A stretch of 64,000 bases of DNA from Girardinichthys multiradiatus (GCF_021462225.1 NC_061794.1:42160914-42224913), one strand, 5' to 3'. Numbered from the stretch's first letter, positions 48,701 to 61,206 are shown. A program made the numbers and translations. Notes: a model not told the origin generated them from the sequence alone.

Positions 48701-49874
48701 CCTGTATGTAATCTGGGAAAAAACATCCCTCTTCAAATGTGCAGAGGAGGATGATATTATGAAATATTGTATACAGTTACTGTAATCTGCCTGGTGTCTA
48801 AATTCTACAAAACATGAGTCAGGCAGTCTCATCTGGACACTTTAAGTGAGTCAGAAACATTGAACCGGGTCTTTTAGACAGTTTTGGAGCTTATTTGGCT
48901 TTGTGAAGATTTTTGTTTGTTGTCTGTTGACTCCACAAAGGCGTTCTAAAAATCCCCAAAAGGTCATTTAGTTAACCAAACTTGTCCATAATGAAAACTC
49001 TGAAACGATCGACCGCCGCTGTAAACATCCAACACAGTTTACATACAAATTTCCTGCCGTAACCTGGATCTGTTGTAGCTTCCCTTTCTGTGGTCGCTGT
49101 CACTGTTTCTCCAGCAGATTGTTACTGTTATGGGTTTTAGTTTTATCTCATGTGGCTTTGATAAGCAGGTTAAACTGCTGATAGGCCGTTCAATAAACTT
49201 CATTCCTGAACAGCCGTTGTCCAACATCAACTTGGCAACAGTCTCCAGGCTGATAAAAGCAGTTCTCTAAATGACAAATGCAGGAGACTGATAATATCTG
49301 TTTTTATCTTTGTTGGTGAAAGCTCCACATGTCAGCCTTTTAGAATTAATGCTCACTGTGGAGAAGTGTCAGGCTTTTGGTTTGAAAATTTCCAGTCAAA
49401 GCTGCCCAGTTAAATTTCATTTTTTTAAGTGCAGCTAAACTGTTTTTATATTGCATATTATCTTGGAATTATAATCTCTACCACCTTTTCCTTTTGGTTT
49501 CTGCTATAAGAAAAACTGATGGAAGAGGAGAAAGCGGCTTGCCGCTAAAACCTCTACCTTCTGTCTGACTGTAAATATTTTCTTTTACATAACGCAGTTT
49601 GGTTGTCAGGTATTTTTTGTAAAAATTAAAAAAATCTATAGAGGTGTTGAGCAAAAAAAATCTTTATATGTTTTATTGTTTGTTTTAAAAACGAATACAT
49701 GTATGAGCATTCATGGAAAATATGTTTATAAAGCCTTACAATAAATTCATGTTCTATGAAGAAACTTAATCTGACTCTGAGCAATCTGAGCAATTGATAA
49801 AAATACAACCTTTTATTTGAGTAATTATTTTAAGGGAAAAATATTCCTTGTGCCACAATCAGTCTTACAGTTCC
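42790..49874. other. Long non-coding stretch, nothing recognised
   Basis: About 7.1 kb with the lowest density of recognisable repeats in the window. Frames do not exceed 92 codons and show no domains. A 12-base C run is at 46899-46910. The part at 46230-46560 is less AT-rich and could be an untranslated exon, but has no support beyond composition. Confidence 0.45.
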
Positions 49875-49910
49875 AAATAAATAAATGAATAAATAAATAA
49901 ATACATAAAT
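49875..49910 (+). repeat. AAAT tetranucleotide microsatellite
   Basis: Imperfect aaataaataaatgaataaat followed by aaataaatacataaat. Confidence 0.85.
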
Positions 49911-49947
49911 GTGATTGAAACAGTTTTAATATGTTTTTTATTATATA

Positions 49948-50967
49948 CACTCACCGGCCACTTTAGTAGGTACACCTGTCCAACTGCTTGTTACCGCAAA
50001 TGTCTAATCAGCCAATCACATGGCAGCAACTCAATGCATTTAGGCATGTAGACATGGTCAAGACGATCTGCTGCAGTTCAAACCGAGCATCAGAATGGGG
50101 AAGAAAGGTGATTTAAGTGACTTTGAACGTGGCATGGTTGTTGGTGCCAGACGGGCTGGTCTGAGTATTTCAGAAACTGCTGATCTACTGGGATTTTCAC
50201 GCACTACCATGCAAGAGCATCTCTGAACGCACAACACGTCGAACCTTGAGGCAATGGGCTACAGCAGCAGAGGACCACACCAGGTGCCACTCCTGTCAGC
50301 TAAGAAGAGGAAATTGAGGCTACAATTCACACAGACTCACCAAAATTGGACAATAGAATATTAGAAAGACGTTGCCTGGTCTGATGAGTCTCGATTTCTG
50401 CTGCGACATTCGGATGGTAGGATCAGAATTTGGCGTCAACAACATGAAACCATGGATCCATCCTGTCTTGTATCAACGGTTCAGGATGGTGGTGGTGATG
50501 TAATGGTGTGGGGGGTTATTCTTGGCACACTTTGGGCCCCTTAGTACCAATTGACCATCGTGTCAACACCACACCCTAACTGAGTATTGTTGCTGACCAT
50601 GTTCATCCCTTTATGACCACAGTGTACCCATTTTCTGATGGTTACTTCCAGCAGGATAATGCGCCCTGTCATGAAGCACAAATCATCTCAGAATGGTTTC
50701 TTGAACATGACAATGAGTTGACTGTAGTCAAATGGCCTCCACAGTCACCAGATCTCAATCCAATAGAGCACCTTTGGGATGTGGTGGAACGGGAGATTCG
50801 CATCACGGATGTGCAGCCGACAAATCTGCAGCATCTGTGTGAAGCTATCATGTCAATATGGACCAAATTATCTGAGGAATTTGAATTTGAATCTATCTAG
50901 TTCTGAAGGCAAAAGGGGGTCCAACCCGGTACTAGCAAGGTGTACCTAATAAAGTGGCCGGTGAGTG
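49948..50967 (+). mobile_element. Second DD36E Tc1-like transposon, internally deleted
   Basis: A 1,020-bp element flanked by TA (49946-49947 and 50968-50969). The inverted ends are about 29 bp: cactcaccggccactttagt then aggtacacc on the left, and its near mirror ggtgtacctaataaagtggc then cggtgagtg on the right. It carries a plus-strand transposase remnant. It is a different family from 41517-42787, judging by its distinct terminal repeats, although the catalytic spacing is the same. Confidence 0.93.
50095..50935 (+). pseudogene. Broken Tc1-like transposase (DD36E spacing)
   Basis: Begins ATG, MGKKGDLSDFERGMVVGAR, then a helix-turn-helix ending GFSRTTM at about 50210. An internal deletion of probably about 180 bp then joins ccatgca to agagcatctctgaacg and produces a stop. 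The first catalytic box WSDESRF is near 50377-50397. The later core (50613-50900) holds YFQQDNAPCH and SPDLNPIEHLW, with 36 residues between the second Asp and the Glu. Near the C-terminus gaatttgaatttgaatct replaces part of the expected sequence. The natural end GGPTRY with TAG is at 50933-50935. The remaining domains are in several frames, so no functional protein results. Confidence 0.88.
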
Positions 50968-51029
50968 TATTTGTTTGAGTGTAAATGGATTTTGAGGGTA
51001 TGTATGTGACAGAGAGACCCATTTTTCTT

Positions 51030-51330
51030 AGACACTCTTCTAAATGGGCAAGACAAGGGAACCTACCATTCAGGTAAAGCAGATGTTCTTAACAAGTCTG
51101 GAAACGGCTACCAGAAAGTTGGTAGTTGTTTAAACTTCCTTTATCTACAATCAGAGCAATGCTTAAAATGTTTAATATGGCTGCATCTGTTGCAACCAAT
51201 TCTGACAAAAGTCCTTATAAATCCTACCAACAAACAATTCGGAGTATAGGAAGAAACCTAAAAACATCTCCGAAGCCCCTTAATAGAGAACTGCATCTAA
51301 CGTTTCAGTATGAGATTATGCTACTGTATC
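51030..51330 (+). mobile_element. Tc1-type transposase N-terminal relic
   Basis: The plus strand gives NKSGNGYQKVGSCLNF and, after a frame change, LSTIRAMLKMFN, then LKTSPKPLNRELH. This is the layout of a Tc1 DNA-binding domain (GNGYKKI...L, then a recognition helix, then the start of the second helix-turn-helix). It lies 60 bp beyond the end of the previous element and does not belong to it. No terminal repeat recognised. Confidence 0.5.
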
Positions 51331-52639
51331 ATAGATTCATTTATTTTAAGCCTTTTCACACGTTAGCCTAGAGAGTACTGTAGAATTTTTAAAATACTCA
51401 TCAAAATGCATTGGACTCAACTTAAGCATGAGAAAAACTGATATTTTGCAGATGAATGAGAACCCTCGAGGCAGTATAACATGTCATAAAAGAAATCTAA
51501 CAGAGTACTTCTCTCTTGTTATCCTTCAATCTCAGTCCACACCTGCCTTTGCACTCTTCAGGCCTTTAGATTACTGCTTTATTGTTACTACAAACTTTAT
51601 TTTTATTCATTCATTTACAGAGCTGCAAACCTAATACAACCTAGTATCTAATATGGGACAGTTGTGTGTTTATATTGATAATAAACCTACTTATTAGTCT
51701 GCTTCATGCTCTGTAGGTCAGTCACAGGTATTTTTCTTTCACAGGTATTTTCTTAAGGCTTCTATAAAAGTATTGCACAATCAAGGCGTGTTAGACTGAG
51801 TCATTGAATGCTCAGATTTGAACAGATATAAAAAGCCATTACTGGGCTTTATTCTACACGAACAGGGTGATCTTATCAAATTCTATATCTTGAAATCCAG
51901 TCAGTCCAAATAGGAGTCTTCCTCAGTTAGGGATGGGTGCTGGTCATTTCACCCAATGGCTATTTTACACCCCTGTAGTTTTGGTCCTTTTTATACCCAA
52001 ATAAAGGTAGCTGTCTGCAATGGGTCTCTTGTACTGACCATGCATCAGTTTGTACCGACCAGGGGCGCGTTTCATGTCTGCTTCAAAATAAGATGCTTTA
52101 ATCATTCTCTGAACCTATTTGGCAGTTATTCAATTATGTTTGATTGTGCCTTTATATACCACATAAAAAACATTTGTCACTTTGTCCTGCTTTGACATAC
52201 AGGGCCAAAAAAACACAAAATAATCGGGATTGAAAGAAAAAAAACTATTCATGATAATAAAAACCAGATCCATGCTCAATAAACTGTTGAACATAGGTGG
52301 TAAATATAAACGGAGAGAGTTAAAATTGAAATAGTAAAGCTAGACACAAATGTTTCACATAAAACCTATTTATAGCTGTTTATATCTTGTTAGCTGCAAT
52401 TATTTAAGGCAAACTATGTGCAAAATTACAAACCGAGATACAGCATTTCCCAGAGACCAAAGTAACTGAAAAAAGAGGTAAAACTGATATCATCTATGAT
52501 TAGATAAAGGGGGAAATGGCTAAACATTTTACCCATCTCTTTATTATTTCTCGCAGTTGACTTCAGGTTTGTTGATTTTGGTGCCCTCACATGGTCCACT
52601 TGAGACAACCTGTTGTTGCTTCCATTCATCTTCTTCTTA
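51331..52639. other. Non-coding stretch, nothing recognised
   Basis: Short frames only. Confidence 0.45.
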
Positions 52640-52915
52640 ACCTGTGTGGGGGGAGTTGGTGCCCATCTCCAGCAGTTATTTGGCGAGAGGCAGGGTACAC
52701 CCCTGGACACAAACAGAATAAGTGACCATGCACACACGTACTTGGACCATTTAACTTAACGTTCATGTTTTTGAACTGAGGAGGAATACAGAGTACCTGA
52801 AAAGAACCCACAGATGCAGTACATACAAACTCCATGCAGAAAAGCCTCTCAGAAGAATTGGACTCAGGGCCGTCTTCCTGCAAGACAACATTGGTAAAAA
52901 CTGCCCCATCATGCT
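52640..52915 (-). repeat. tRNA-derived SINE, diverged antisense copy
   Basis: Read on the minus strand it contains a gagtttgtatgtactgcatc-like head, gggttcttttcaggtactct, ggtcatttattc-like and ccaggggtgtaccctgcctc blocks, and gagatgggcaccaactcccc. These are the same landmarks as 15042-15351. The B box is poor, and a deletion removes the tgcgatggactggc segment. Confidence 0.65.
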
Positions 52916-54319
52916 GCCCAACGTTAGACTATCTTTGCAATATACCTAAAAAAGTCAAATATATTGAAAGACATTGAACACCCAGAGCTGTTGAAGACCA
53001 CCATTTATACTTGATGTTTGTTGTTGAATGATTGCTCTCTGGACATTTTACCACTTTCTCTTTACGGTTGTGCCCAACACATGCCTCAGAAATGCACACA
53101 CCCCCCACACAAACATTTCCAGGAGGTATGAACCACAACACGTGCCTCTGCTTGAGTCAAGCCATGTAGACTGTTCTGTGCACTGAGGGAGAGTCGGTTA
53201 ATGCAGAACAGACCTGCAGACGGGAAGGCAGTGCAGTTGCATAAGGTCCGCAGTAAAACCCATGGCCTGGCTCTCTTCCTACCGCCTTCTCGTTCAGCCA
53301 GAGGAGACATGCCAGGAGAAGAAAGCAGGCGAGCGGACCCTTCAACAGATGCATTGTTTATTTATTGTAAAAATAAATCAGACATGGGCCAGGCGTGCCC
53401 CCACTTTGATCTCCTGCAGCCTTCCTCCTTACTGTTTTCAATCCCACCTACTGGGCTACAACTAATGGCAACTCTTTGTAATGTTTAGGAAAGTGGTCTC
53501 CTTGCATAAATGGGGAGGCCCCTGGGTGTCGTGTGCTCTGCTCCCACAAGAATAATGAAAAGTAGTACATTGGAAAAAGGCAGCAAAAGACTCATTCTCA
53601 GTGACTTAACGCACACTCCTCTTACAAGCATTCCCCTCCCCTCTTTTTCTTTGGGCCATCCCTCACAATGAATACGGAAGCTGATATTGTATATTTAGTT
53701 AGCAATTAAGATCCTGAAGGGAAAACTACATGTTGGATGAAACTTTCTCTTCATGCAGGCAACAAGCCTCAGTGCTGGAAAAATTGTGGAATCATTCAGC
53801 AATATATACTTTTGAGAGATGTTGTTTTCTAAAATCATTTGACTGATCTCTGGCAGGCAAATCAGGCTTTTGATTAGTTGCTGGAATCTTCTTCACAGAA
53901 ACCATCTGGAAAAAGGCAAACACCTTCAAAGAAATACCAAATAGGTCACTGGATGAAGCATCTATCGACAGCACAAGCAGACCTCAGATCTGCTGCCTCA
54001 CCTTAAACCTTTAGGACTGTACTGGTAATGAAATCTTTATTTTTCACTTTTGGCTCCAGATGGTCACATTATCAATTTAATTGATAAAAAAATATTATTA
54101 AACTCAATTAAACTCTTTTCAAGTATCTTCCGATTTGGCTTTCATTCAGGGATTGCTACAAAGCAAACAATTTGATGCATACAACTAACTAAACAGGACG
54201 GATTGCACTAAATTTAACTACTTTGTGGTAATTGGCATGGCTTTTCTTAGTGTATTCTAATTTGTAAGTAGTCATCCATCTAATGTCTTTGAGTTGGAGT
54301 GGATGTAATTAACATTTAA
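52916..54319. other. Non-coding stretch, nothing recognised
   Basis: Short frames on both strands, including 95 codons at 53201-53488 without domain content. Confidence 0.45.
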
Positions 54320-54440
54320 TCTGGTAATATGTTAGATTGTTTTGGATTGATTTCATTATATTTTTTGTACATATATTGAATCTGTTTGTCTTGTAAGATG
54401 TCTTGAGGTGACATTGTGAATTGACAATATATAAATGAAC
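54320..54440 (+). mobile_element. Degraded LINE 3' tail
   Basis: aagatgtcttgaggtgacat, then tgtgaattgacaatatataa resembles the terminal part of 39635-40310 (agtgccttgagacaacatgt, gtgaattggtgctatataaa). Confidence 0.5.
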
Positions 54441-55411
54441 TAATTTAAATTTAGTTATTTATATGTTTCCAAATTCACATATTAATCTTGCTAAAAAATT
54501 GGGATTTAGGTTTTGACCAAAATAATTAATCCTCCTTCCATAATGGAACATCTCTAATGCAATTTTTTGCTCCAAACTGGTTGTCTGAATCCTTGCAGTG
54601 TACGTTCTCTAATCATTTCAATAATAATTTATTTCAAAGAAATGTTTTCTTATTTTAATTAATTTTAAGATGGAAATAGAAAGGAATAGTTTGTAGTCAA
54701 GTGATTGATACAAGACGACATAAGCCAGGCATCTGTATCGAGCATTGGCACAAATTAAATAAATTAAGCCTTCAAAACAGACAAATTTCCCCTAAATCAT
54801 TTTTACGGTTTTATTGTAATGGAGAAGAAAGCTCCAGATTGAGCAGAGACTGTTCTGGTTGTTTGAGCATAGCAGCACTACACTCACCCCTCCCTTATAT
54901 GTTTCGGTGGACAACCTGAACCCTTCTCATTTACAAGACAGAAAATCTGCTAATTGGAAAATAATGGTGTGGAAACTAAAGGAGCATCACCCATTACTGT
55001 TTAGCATGCTACAAGGCTGGACAGCCATGTCTGTTCAGCAGCAGACTGCAGGCTAGCTCATGGAGGCTAATAATGGCATTTCAAACAGTGTGGCTCTATA
55101 AATAGCAGAGCATATTAACTTATAAAAAACAGCTGAATTTATTAGAAGCTATAATGTTTTGGTTTCATCTCCTACTACAGTGTGCATCTGATTTTAAAGT
55201 AAAAACAACCTAATGTTCAAGTTGACATGAACTTTAACCCTTGATTTATCTGAACATCTTTAGCAGGACACTGATCTGTAAATCTCACTTGCTCAGTAAC
55301 AAAGTACTTACCAATTTGTTCACATAAAATAAAATTTTATTCATACATTTTATCAAGGTCTAAAGGTTCTAAAACACACCTTCAACTGGGCACAGATCTT
55401 TTATGTGGGGG
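54441..55411. other. Non-coding stretch, nothing recognised
   Basis: AT-rich; no repeat or exon recognised. Confidence 0.45.
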
Positions 55412-55585
55412 GTGTTGCGTGGTGTAGTGGGAGATGGGGTGCCCAATATACAGAGGCTATAGTCCTCTATGCAGCTGCCCTGGATTCAATTCCTAATCTT
55501 GTAGACATTGCTGCATTACTTCTCCCCTTTCTCTCTCTGCCCATTTCCTGTCTGGTAACTGTATATAAAGGCAAGTAGTGGCTTT
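55412..55585 (+). repeat. tRNA-derived SINE
   Basis: An A-box-like gtggtgtagtgggag and a B-box-like ggattcaattcc (55482-55493) are followed by cctttctctctctgcccatt, tcctgtctgg and ataaaggcaag. It matches the layout of the antisense fragment at 18818-18910. Confidence 0.6.
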
Positions 55586-56269
55586 GATGGTCCAGTGTCG
55601 GACCTTTTGGTAACACTACACTTTGTAAAAACATAGCCTGTATGTGAGTATGAGATAATGATGTGAGCTAATTGCTGTTTATTTATTCAGTCCTAACACC
55701 TGTGTGCCGTCATTGGTTGATGTTTGCAAGTTGTCTGCGCAGAAGGTGTGGCCCGAAAAACTGTCCAGAACACAGAAAAGCTGCAAAGTGCCATCGCCAG
55801 ATGTCTGAGGGTGGCAAAAGCTGAGATCTCAACTGAGCCAGACCTGACTAAAAGGGATTATTGTGAAGAGAGTTTGAATATTAAATGAACGCAACAATGA
55901 TCATTAGTGAGGCAGCTGCAAGAATTGGTCTGATATGGATATGATTTGGTATGCATGCAGACAGCAAAAGTGGTGGAATGATGGCTTTCAGGCAGTTGCC
56001 AGAGCATTCGATGGTCAGTCAAAGCAGTGAATGAAGATCAGCAGATAAAGAAGATGGTTCATAGACACATTGCTGCTCTACCAGCACTTGCCTGAGGCCT
56101 CGTCTTCACTAATCTAGGTATTTGTTTATTGGATATTTTTCCCTCCATTTGTTTAACAAAAGCAGTAAGTATGTGAGGTCAACAGCTTAATGTGTGTCAC
56201 TGTGTTCCAATGAGCCCACTATCTTCTTGGTACAACAAATGTGTTGCGGTTCTGTTTTGTTGGTGCACA
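55586..56269. other. Non-coding stretch, nothing recognised
   Basis: No repeat or exon recognised. Confidence 0.45.
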
Positions 56270-56273
56270 ACAG

Positions 56274-58021
56274 TGTTGGGATTATTAATCTGAGAATATT
56301 ATTTGATATTAATATTTTAATATTTTATCAAATAATATTTCGCTCTGTTAAGGGTTGTCCTGTGAATACCAGCCCAGTAAGGTGATGGTATTAGGACAAA
56401 ATAGAAAGGTGTGAGCTGAGTTCTGACATTATTGAACAGCATAAACTCTGCACATACATGGAATGAATTCACACAATTTCTTAAAATACAAGAATTTATT
56501 AACAAAAATATGTCAACGCAAAGTCAAACATATTTCAATTAATAGGCTATGTACAATATAAACAAGTTGATTAAAGATGATTGGAAATTATGACCAAAAG
56601 TGATGCAACATTACCATGCAATGTTTATGTTTGAGAACCAAGGATTATCTTGAAGAATCTGGAAATGAAGTTAAGTTGGTCTTGGAACTAACTTAGGAAA
56701 TCATCAGCAAACGTTTATAAAATAATGTTTTAAATAACAATCTGCTGAATAAAACCAACCTTCTGGATGACCATTTCTCGACGGTGTCTAATTAGCTGCT
56801 TTTATTTATTGAAATAATATTTGAAGAAATATTATTAAGGGAGTACTTTGGAAAAGAGCCAAATCTTTCAGGAGAAATGGGGCTTAATGGTGTTTACTTA
56901 GTTATCAAATCTAGTAAAGGATGTTCAGAGACTATTATTCACTAGCTTGAAAACTAACAACCTTTCTGTTGAATACTCTTTAGTAGCAGCCGTGTTGTTA
57001 CCGGTTAGCAGTTGAGCTAACAAAGAAGCTAATAGCTTAGCACCAGAATCAACACATATCTTTAAAATACCAGGGTTAATAAAAGGGTTAAAATGCATAA
57101 GCGCGGACGGCGCGTTATGATCAATGTTTTGTTTAAAATCACCCTTTAAATAAAGTTTGTCTGAACTTTAAACACATACAAAGAACACAAAACAGGGCAC
57201 GTGTGCTGCAGATAGCCTGCTAGCACTAAAGTAGCCGAGTTTCATACAAACAAACCTTCATAAAATGAAAAACGTTTGGATAATTTCATCCTAACTGTTA
57301 ATCTGCCCAAACCTAACCTCTGAACTGTGGTGAGGAATGTTGTCCAAAAGACGATGAAGTTTGAAGAAGGTATCCACAGTGAACAAAGGGTTAGCTTCCC
57401 ACCAACCTCCTCAGCTTCTCCCGATCAGAAGGTGCGTTCATTCTGTGAACAAAAGGGTTAGCTTCCCGCTAACCTCCAGCTGTGGATGAAGAACGGCTCG
57501 TTGTCCGCCAACGCCAGTGCACGGTGATGGGGTCTCTGTTGTCTTCCTTCCAGACTGGGAGACCGCTCTGCTCGGCTTCATAGAGACCGCGCGTCTCTGT
57601 AGGGAACTTCTCTGGGATAATTTGCTTCACAGGCCTCAGAGGAAAAAGTAAGCAACTCTTACACCTTAATTTCCCCGTTCATGAATGAAAATACCGGATA
57701 CACAGACAGTATTTCATTCGTACTTATCTTTGCATATGATCGATGATCGTATGGCTTCCTTGGATCCAGTTGAAGCGTTTATGTCTGTTTACCAGCAAAG
57801 AGACATCAGCGCGCTTGTCTCCCCTATCCCGATGAACACTGGTGGAAGAGGGCGGATGTAGTAACAGCTGTGCTTTTATTTGGGTAGTGGCGTCACAGGA
57901 AGTCGGCAGTTATCCCGTTTCCTGGCTGTGCCGGAAGAAGGTTAATGCACTTTATTTTGAAAGTTCCAGAAATGTCCGTACCGGAGTTTAATGTTGAAAT
58001 CCATGGCTGTGGGTCCCAACA
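56274..58021 (+). mobile_element. Solo LTR, copy 2 (1,748 bp)
   Basis: It begins TGTTGGGA and ends TCCCAACA (8-bp perfect inverted ends) and is flanked by ACAG on both sides (56270-56273 and 58022-58025), a 4-bp target duplication. It is collinear with 28031-29839 in the same orientation over its whole length, with several small insertions and deletions. No internal retroviral genes are present. Because its duplication differs from copy 1, it is an independent insertion. Confidence 0.85.
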
Positions 58022-58025
58022 ACAG

Positions 58026-60710
58026 GTAACTTCACGCACACACCGGTTTCATTTGCAAATGCACGCAACGGTTTTCAGCTTTTTATTTGTAAAACAAAAT
58101 AAAAAATAGAAAACAATGCATACTTTTTCTTCAACTTTAGTTTGCTCTACGTTGTGTTGGTATCCTATAAAATGCTAAGACATTTGTCATTCATACTTTG
58201 CTTTTTGATTTTGAATCATTGAAATATTTACTCAAATATTAGTTTTAGAAGATTTTTTAGAAGTACAGTCATCGTATATAAATATAAACTAGACTGTTCT
58301 TCATAAGATCTGAAGATGCACAAAGAACTGCAACAAATCAAGCATACAATCAACAGTTTATTTAGAGTTGTAGATGTGTGGCCTAGGTTTACACAAAGGC
58401 CACTGCATCAGTGTATTTGAGTGTGAAAAGAAGACAGCAGTTGTCTTCTGTAGACTATGAACCACTGATGAGGTGGCAGTTTGTCTGAGTTTTGGCTTTT
58501 CTGATTAGTTCGACATTCAGACTGTGTGAGCTGGTCTGACCAAAGACTGTCTGGATGTTTCAACCAACTTACCCGCAAGACACACTGTTTGAACAAGACT
58601 GTGCATGACTCTTGCTGCTTGAACGCTAACCGAGCGTTTGTGTGTGTGTGGGTGTGTTTTATTGGAATCCATTAGGGAGTTTTTCACCTTGTTTGCGTGG
58701 ACTGAGTGGGGGGAAGAAGAGAGGAAGCTTCTAATAAGGAAAAATGAAAGAGGAGCTCACTCCACCAGCCCTACATCCCTGAGGAGCAGAGAAGTTCACG
58801 CTGTAATAACTAGTACCAGTTGGCAAATAGGTGGCAACCTGCATGTTGGGACAAGAACTTAAATCGTCCTTTTTTGACTCAGTGTGTTGATGATGAACAT
58901 TAATGTTGGTTCACATAAATAAATGCACTGTGCCTGGATTTTGTCTGCAGTGAGAGCTTTCAGAGATTAGTTCTGGCCTCATGTTTACGTGTGTGTGTGA
59001 ACGTGAGCGAAGGTTGGAGATGGTTGCTTAAAACAATGACAATGAGATATGACTTTGCTCTGTGGGTGTGGGCAGCATGTGTGTGTTTTGAAGTAAAGCG
59101 GTAATGCATGGGAGATCATGTTTTCCCCAGATAAGCCTTTTTTAACCTTTTGCACCAAGTTTTTCTCCCTGGTTCATGTATGTTACTTTCTGACTGTGAC
59201 ACTCTTACCTCCAGCCTGCATCAGCAGTACTGGCAATTACTTCACTTCTTTCTTGGTTAAACATTGTTTATTCTAAAAAACCCAAACAGAAATGTTGTTG
59301 ACTAAATATTTGAAACTTTCTTTACCCTTTCCCATATAATTTCTAATAGACAGGCTTTTTATACACTTGGTTCTATTAATGTGGGTTGTAGTTAAGGACA
59401 TGTTTACCGAATCAAATCCTGCACTTTGAAATTTTGACCTTGTTAAAGAAAAGCTTAATTTTTTTAAGAACATGTTTGATCATATGTACATTTCTACTGT
59501 CAGTAAGACAAATAGCCACAATTCACTTATGGATAAAATATAATCATATCAGTAATGGAGTTTAATCAAATTTGAGTAAATATATTCCACTTTGTTCCTA
59601 GTAAAAATACTGTGTAGTCAAATTGAGTTTATAATGCCAAATAGCAAAATGATGTTTACGTGTTACTTTATCTCATTATTGTGGTTTATTGGAGTCCTAC
59701 AAATTTTATTCCTTATCTGCCCTTGAATTTAATTAAATCGTGGCATGATGTATTACTGTTTGAGATCTGTTAGCGTACCTCATGCTGTCGGACATGTTCT
59801 GTTTAAAAGATTTCATGATTCTACAGATCTGGCAGTAATCAGGCCTCGTGCGATGTCAGAATAATGAAGTTAATCACATTTATTGAAAATTCAACAAGGA
59901 GGGGAATTATATTTTTACATGCTGCCAGGTTGGTTTGGATAGCTTTTTCCTGTAATAAATGAAAATGTAATTTGAAAACATTTTTAGTTCAGTTTTTATT
60001 TGACTGAAATGGATACTTAGAATGTGTGTGTTTTATCATCATTGTTACCATAGGCCTTTACCATAAAAAGTAAAGTTTTTTATTGATCTGAGTTACTGAA
60101 CTTAAAATGTACACTGAGTCCAAAGTGTGAACAAATATGTATTATTGCTTGGATTCCCAACCAGGGAATAAACTTTGTTCTTTTTTTCTTATTAGATCTG
60201 GACAGTGTTATCTCTTTCCCACAGAATTTACAACAAAAAAAAACCCTGAGAAAATAACTTCACAATTGTTTATCAAGCTCATTTCAGAAATAGAACCTCC
60301 TGTCCTGGATAGTTGCTGAAATCAAATTATAGATTTGTAAAAACATAATTTGCAAATAAATGAAGCTATTACCAAATTACACAATTACACTCCTTAAGAA
60401 TAAGTTGTGAAAACATAAGTGAAGTTGTTATGAGACAGTGATAAAACTGAGGAGGGTCAGCAGATATCTAGGATGCTTCTTAGATTCATTGGATAGTGTA
60501 ACCTGCGCTTGAAATGCTTTGATAGCTGTTACAGTTTGGGTTTTGCATGAGGCAGTGTGTTCATGTTATACTTTAGCACAGACAGACAGATATCTCATAG
60601 TCTCGATATACAAGTGTATAGGTGAGTGATGCCTATCTATACACAGGGCAGCATCTCATCAAGTGTGCCTTCAAAAATATATTTAGGTGATTTGTGTCCC
60701 TAAATGTATC
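58026..60710. other. Non-coding stretch, nothing recognised
   Basis: Short frames and a small tg-rich patch near 58638-58656; nothing else recognised. Confidence 0.45.
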
Positions 60711-60748
60711 TAAAACATTTGACCGGTAGTACCAGTTAAACGTTTTAT
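60711..60748. repeat. Head-to-head terminal-repeat palindrome
   Basis: aaaacatttgaccggtag is followed at once by taccagttaaacgttttata. The first part equals the outward right terminus of the adjoining family B element (aaaacatttgactggtag at about 61188-61205) and the second is its left terminus, so two element ends abut as an imperfect palindrome. Confidence 0.65.
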
Positions 60749-61206
60749 ATACACTTTCTCACATTACTGGGTCTCTTTATTTTCATATCTATCTACATTG
60801 TAGATTCTCACCAAAGGCAACAAAACTATGAATGAACACAGATGGAAACAAAAAGTGTGAGATAACGCTAAACATTTTTATATTTTATATTCTTAAAAAT
60901 AGCCACCCTTAGCATTCTCTCCATGCCCTTCATGAGGTGATCACCTGAAATGGTTTTCCAAAGAGTCTTGAAAGAACTTCCCAGAAGTTCATTGAGAGAC
61001 AGACAAAGGCTCATATTTCTGTCATCACAGCAAAAGGCAGCTACTTTAAGGAATCTAAAATATAAAACATATTTAAAAGTTATTTTACAATATTTCATTC
61101 ACTACATAATACAATATGTGGTCATTCAGTTTTGATACCTTCAGTGAGAATCTATGTACATTGTAAATAGTGATGAGAAAGGTTTTCTAAAACATTTGAC
61201 TGGTAG
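60729..61206. mobile_element. Internally deleted Tc1-type element (family B), 478 bp
   Basis: The left end taccagttaaacgtttta and the right end taaaacatttgactggta are inverted copies. Similarity continues inward through tctacattgtagattctcac on the left and agtgagaatctatgtacatt on the right, so the terminal repeats exceed 80 bp. The middle keeps ggtgatcacctgaaatggtt, then gtcttgaaagaacttcccag (ends of the transposase region) and nothing else. A deletion derivative or MITE-like copy of the family at 6345-6580. Confidence 0.75.

Noticed and set aside
28027..58025. A single 30-kb provirus bounded by the two LTRs
   Set aside because: Each LTR has its own distinct 4-bp duplication and no gag/pol/env sequence lies between them.
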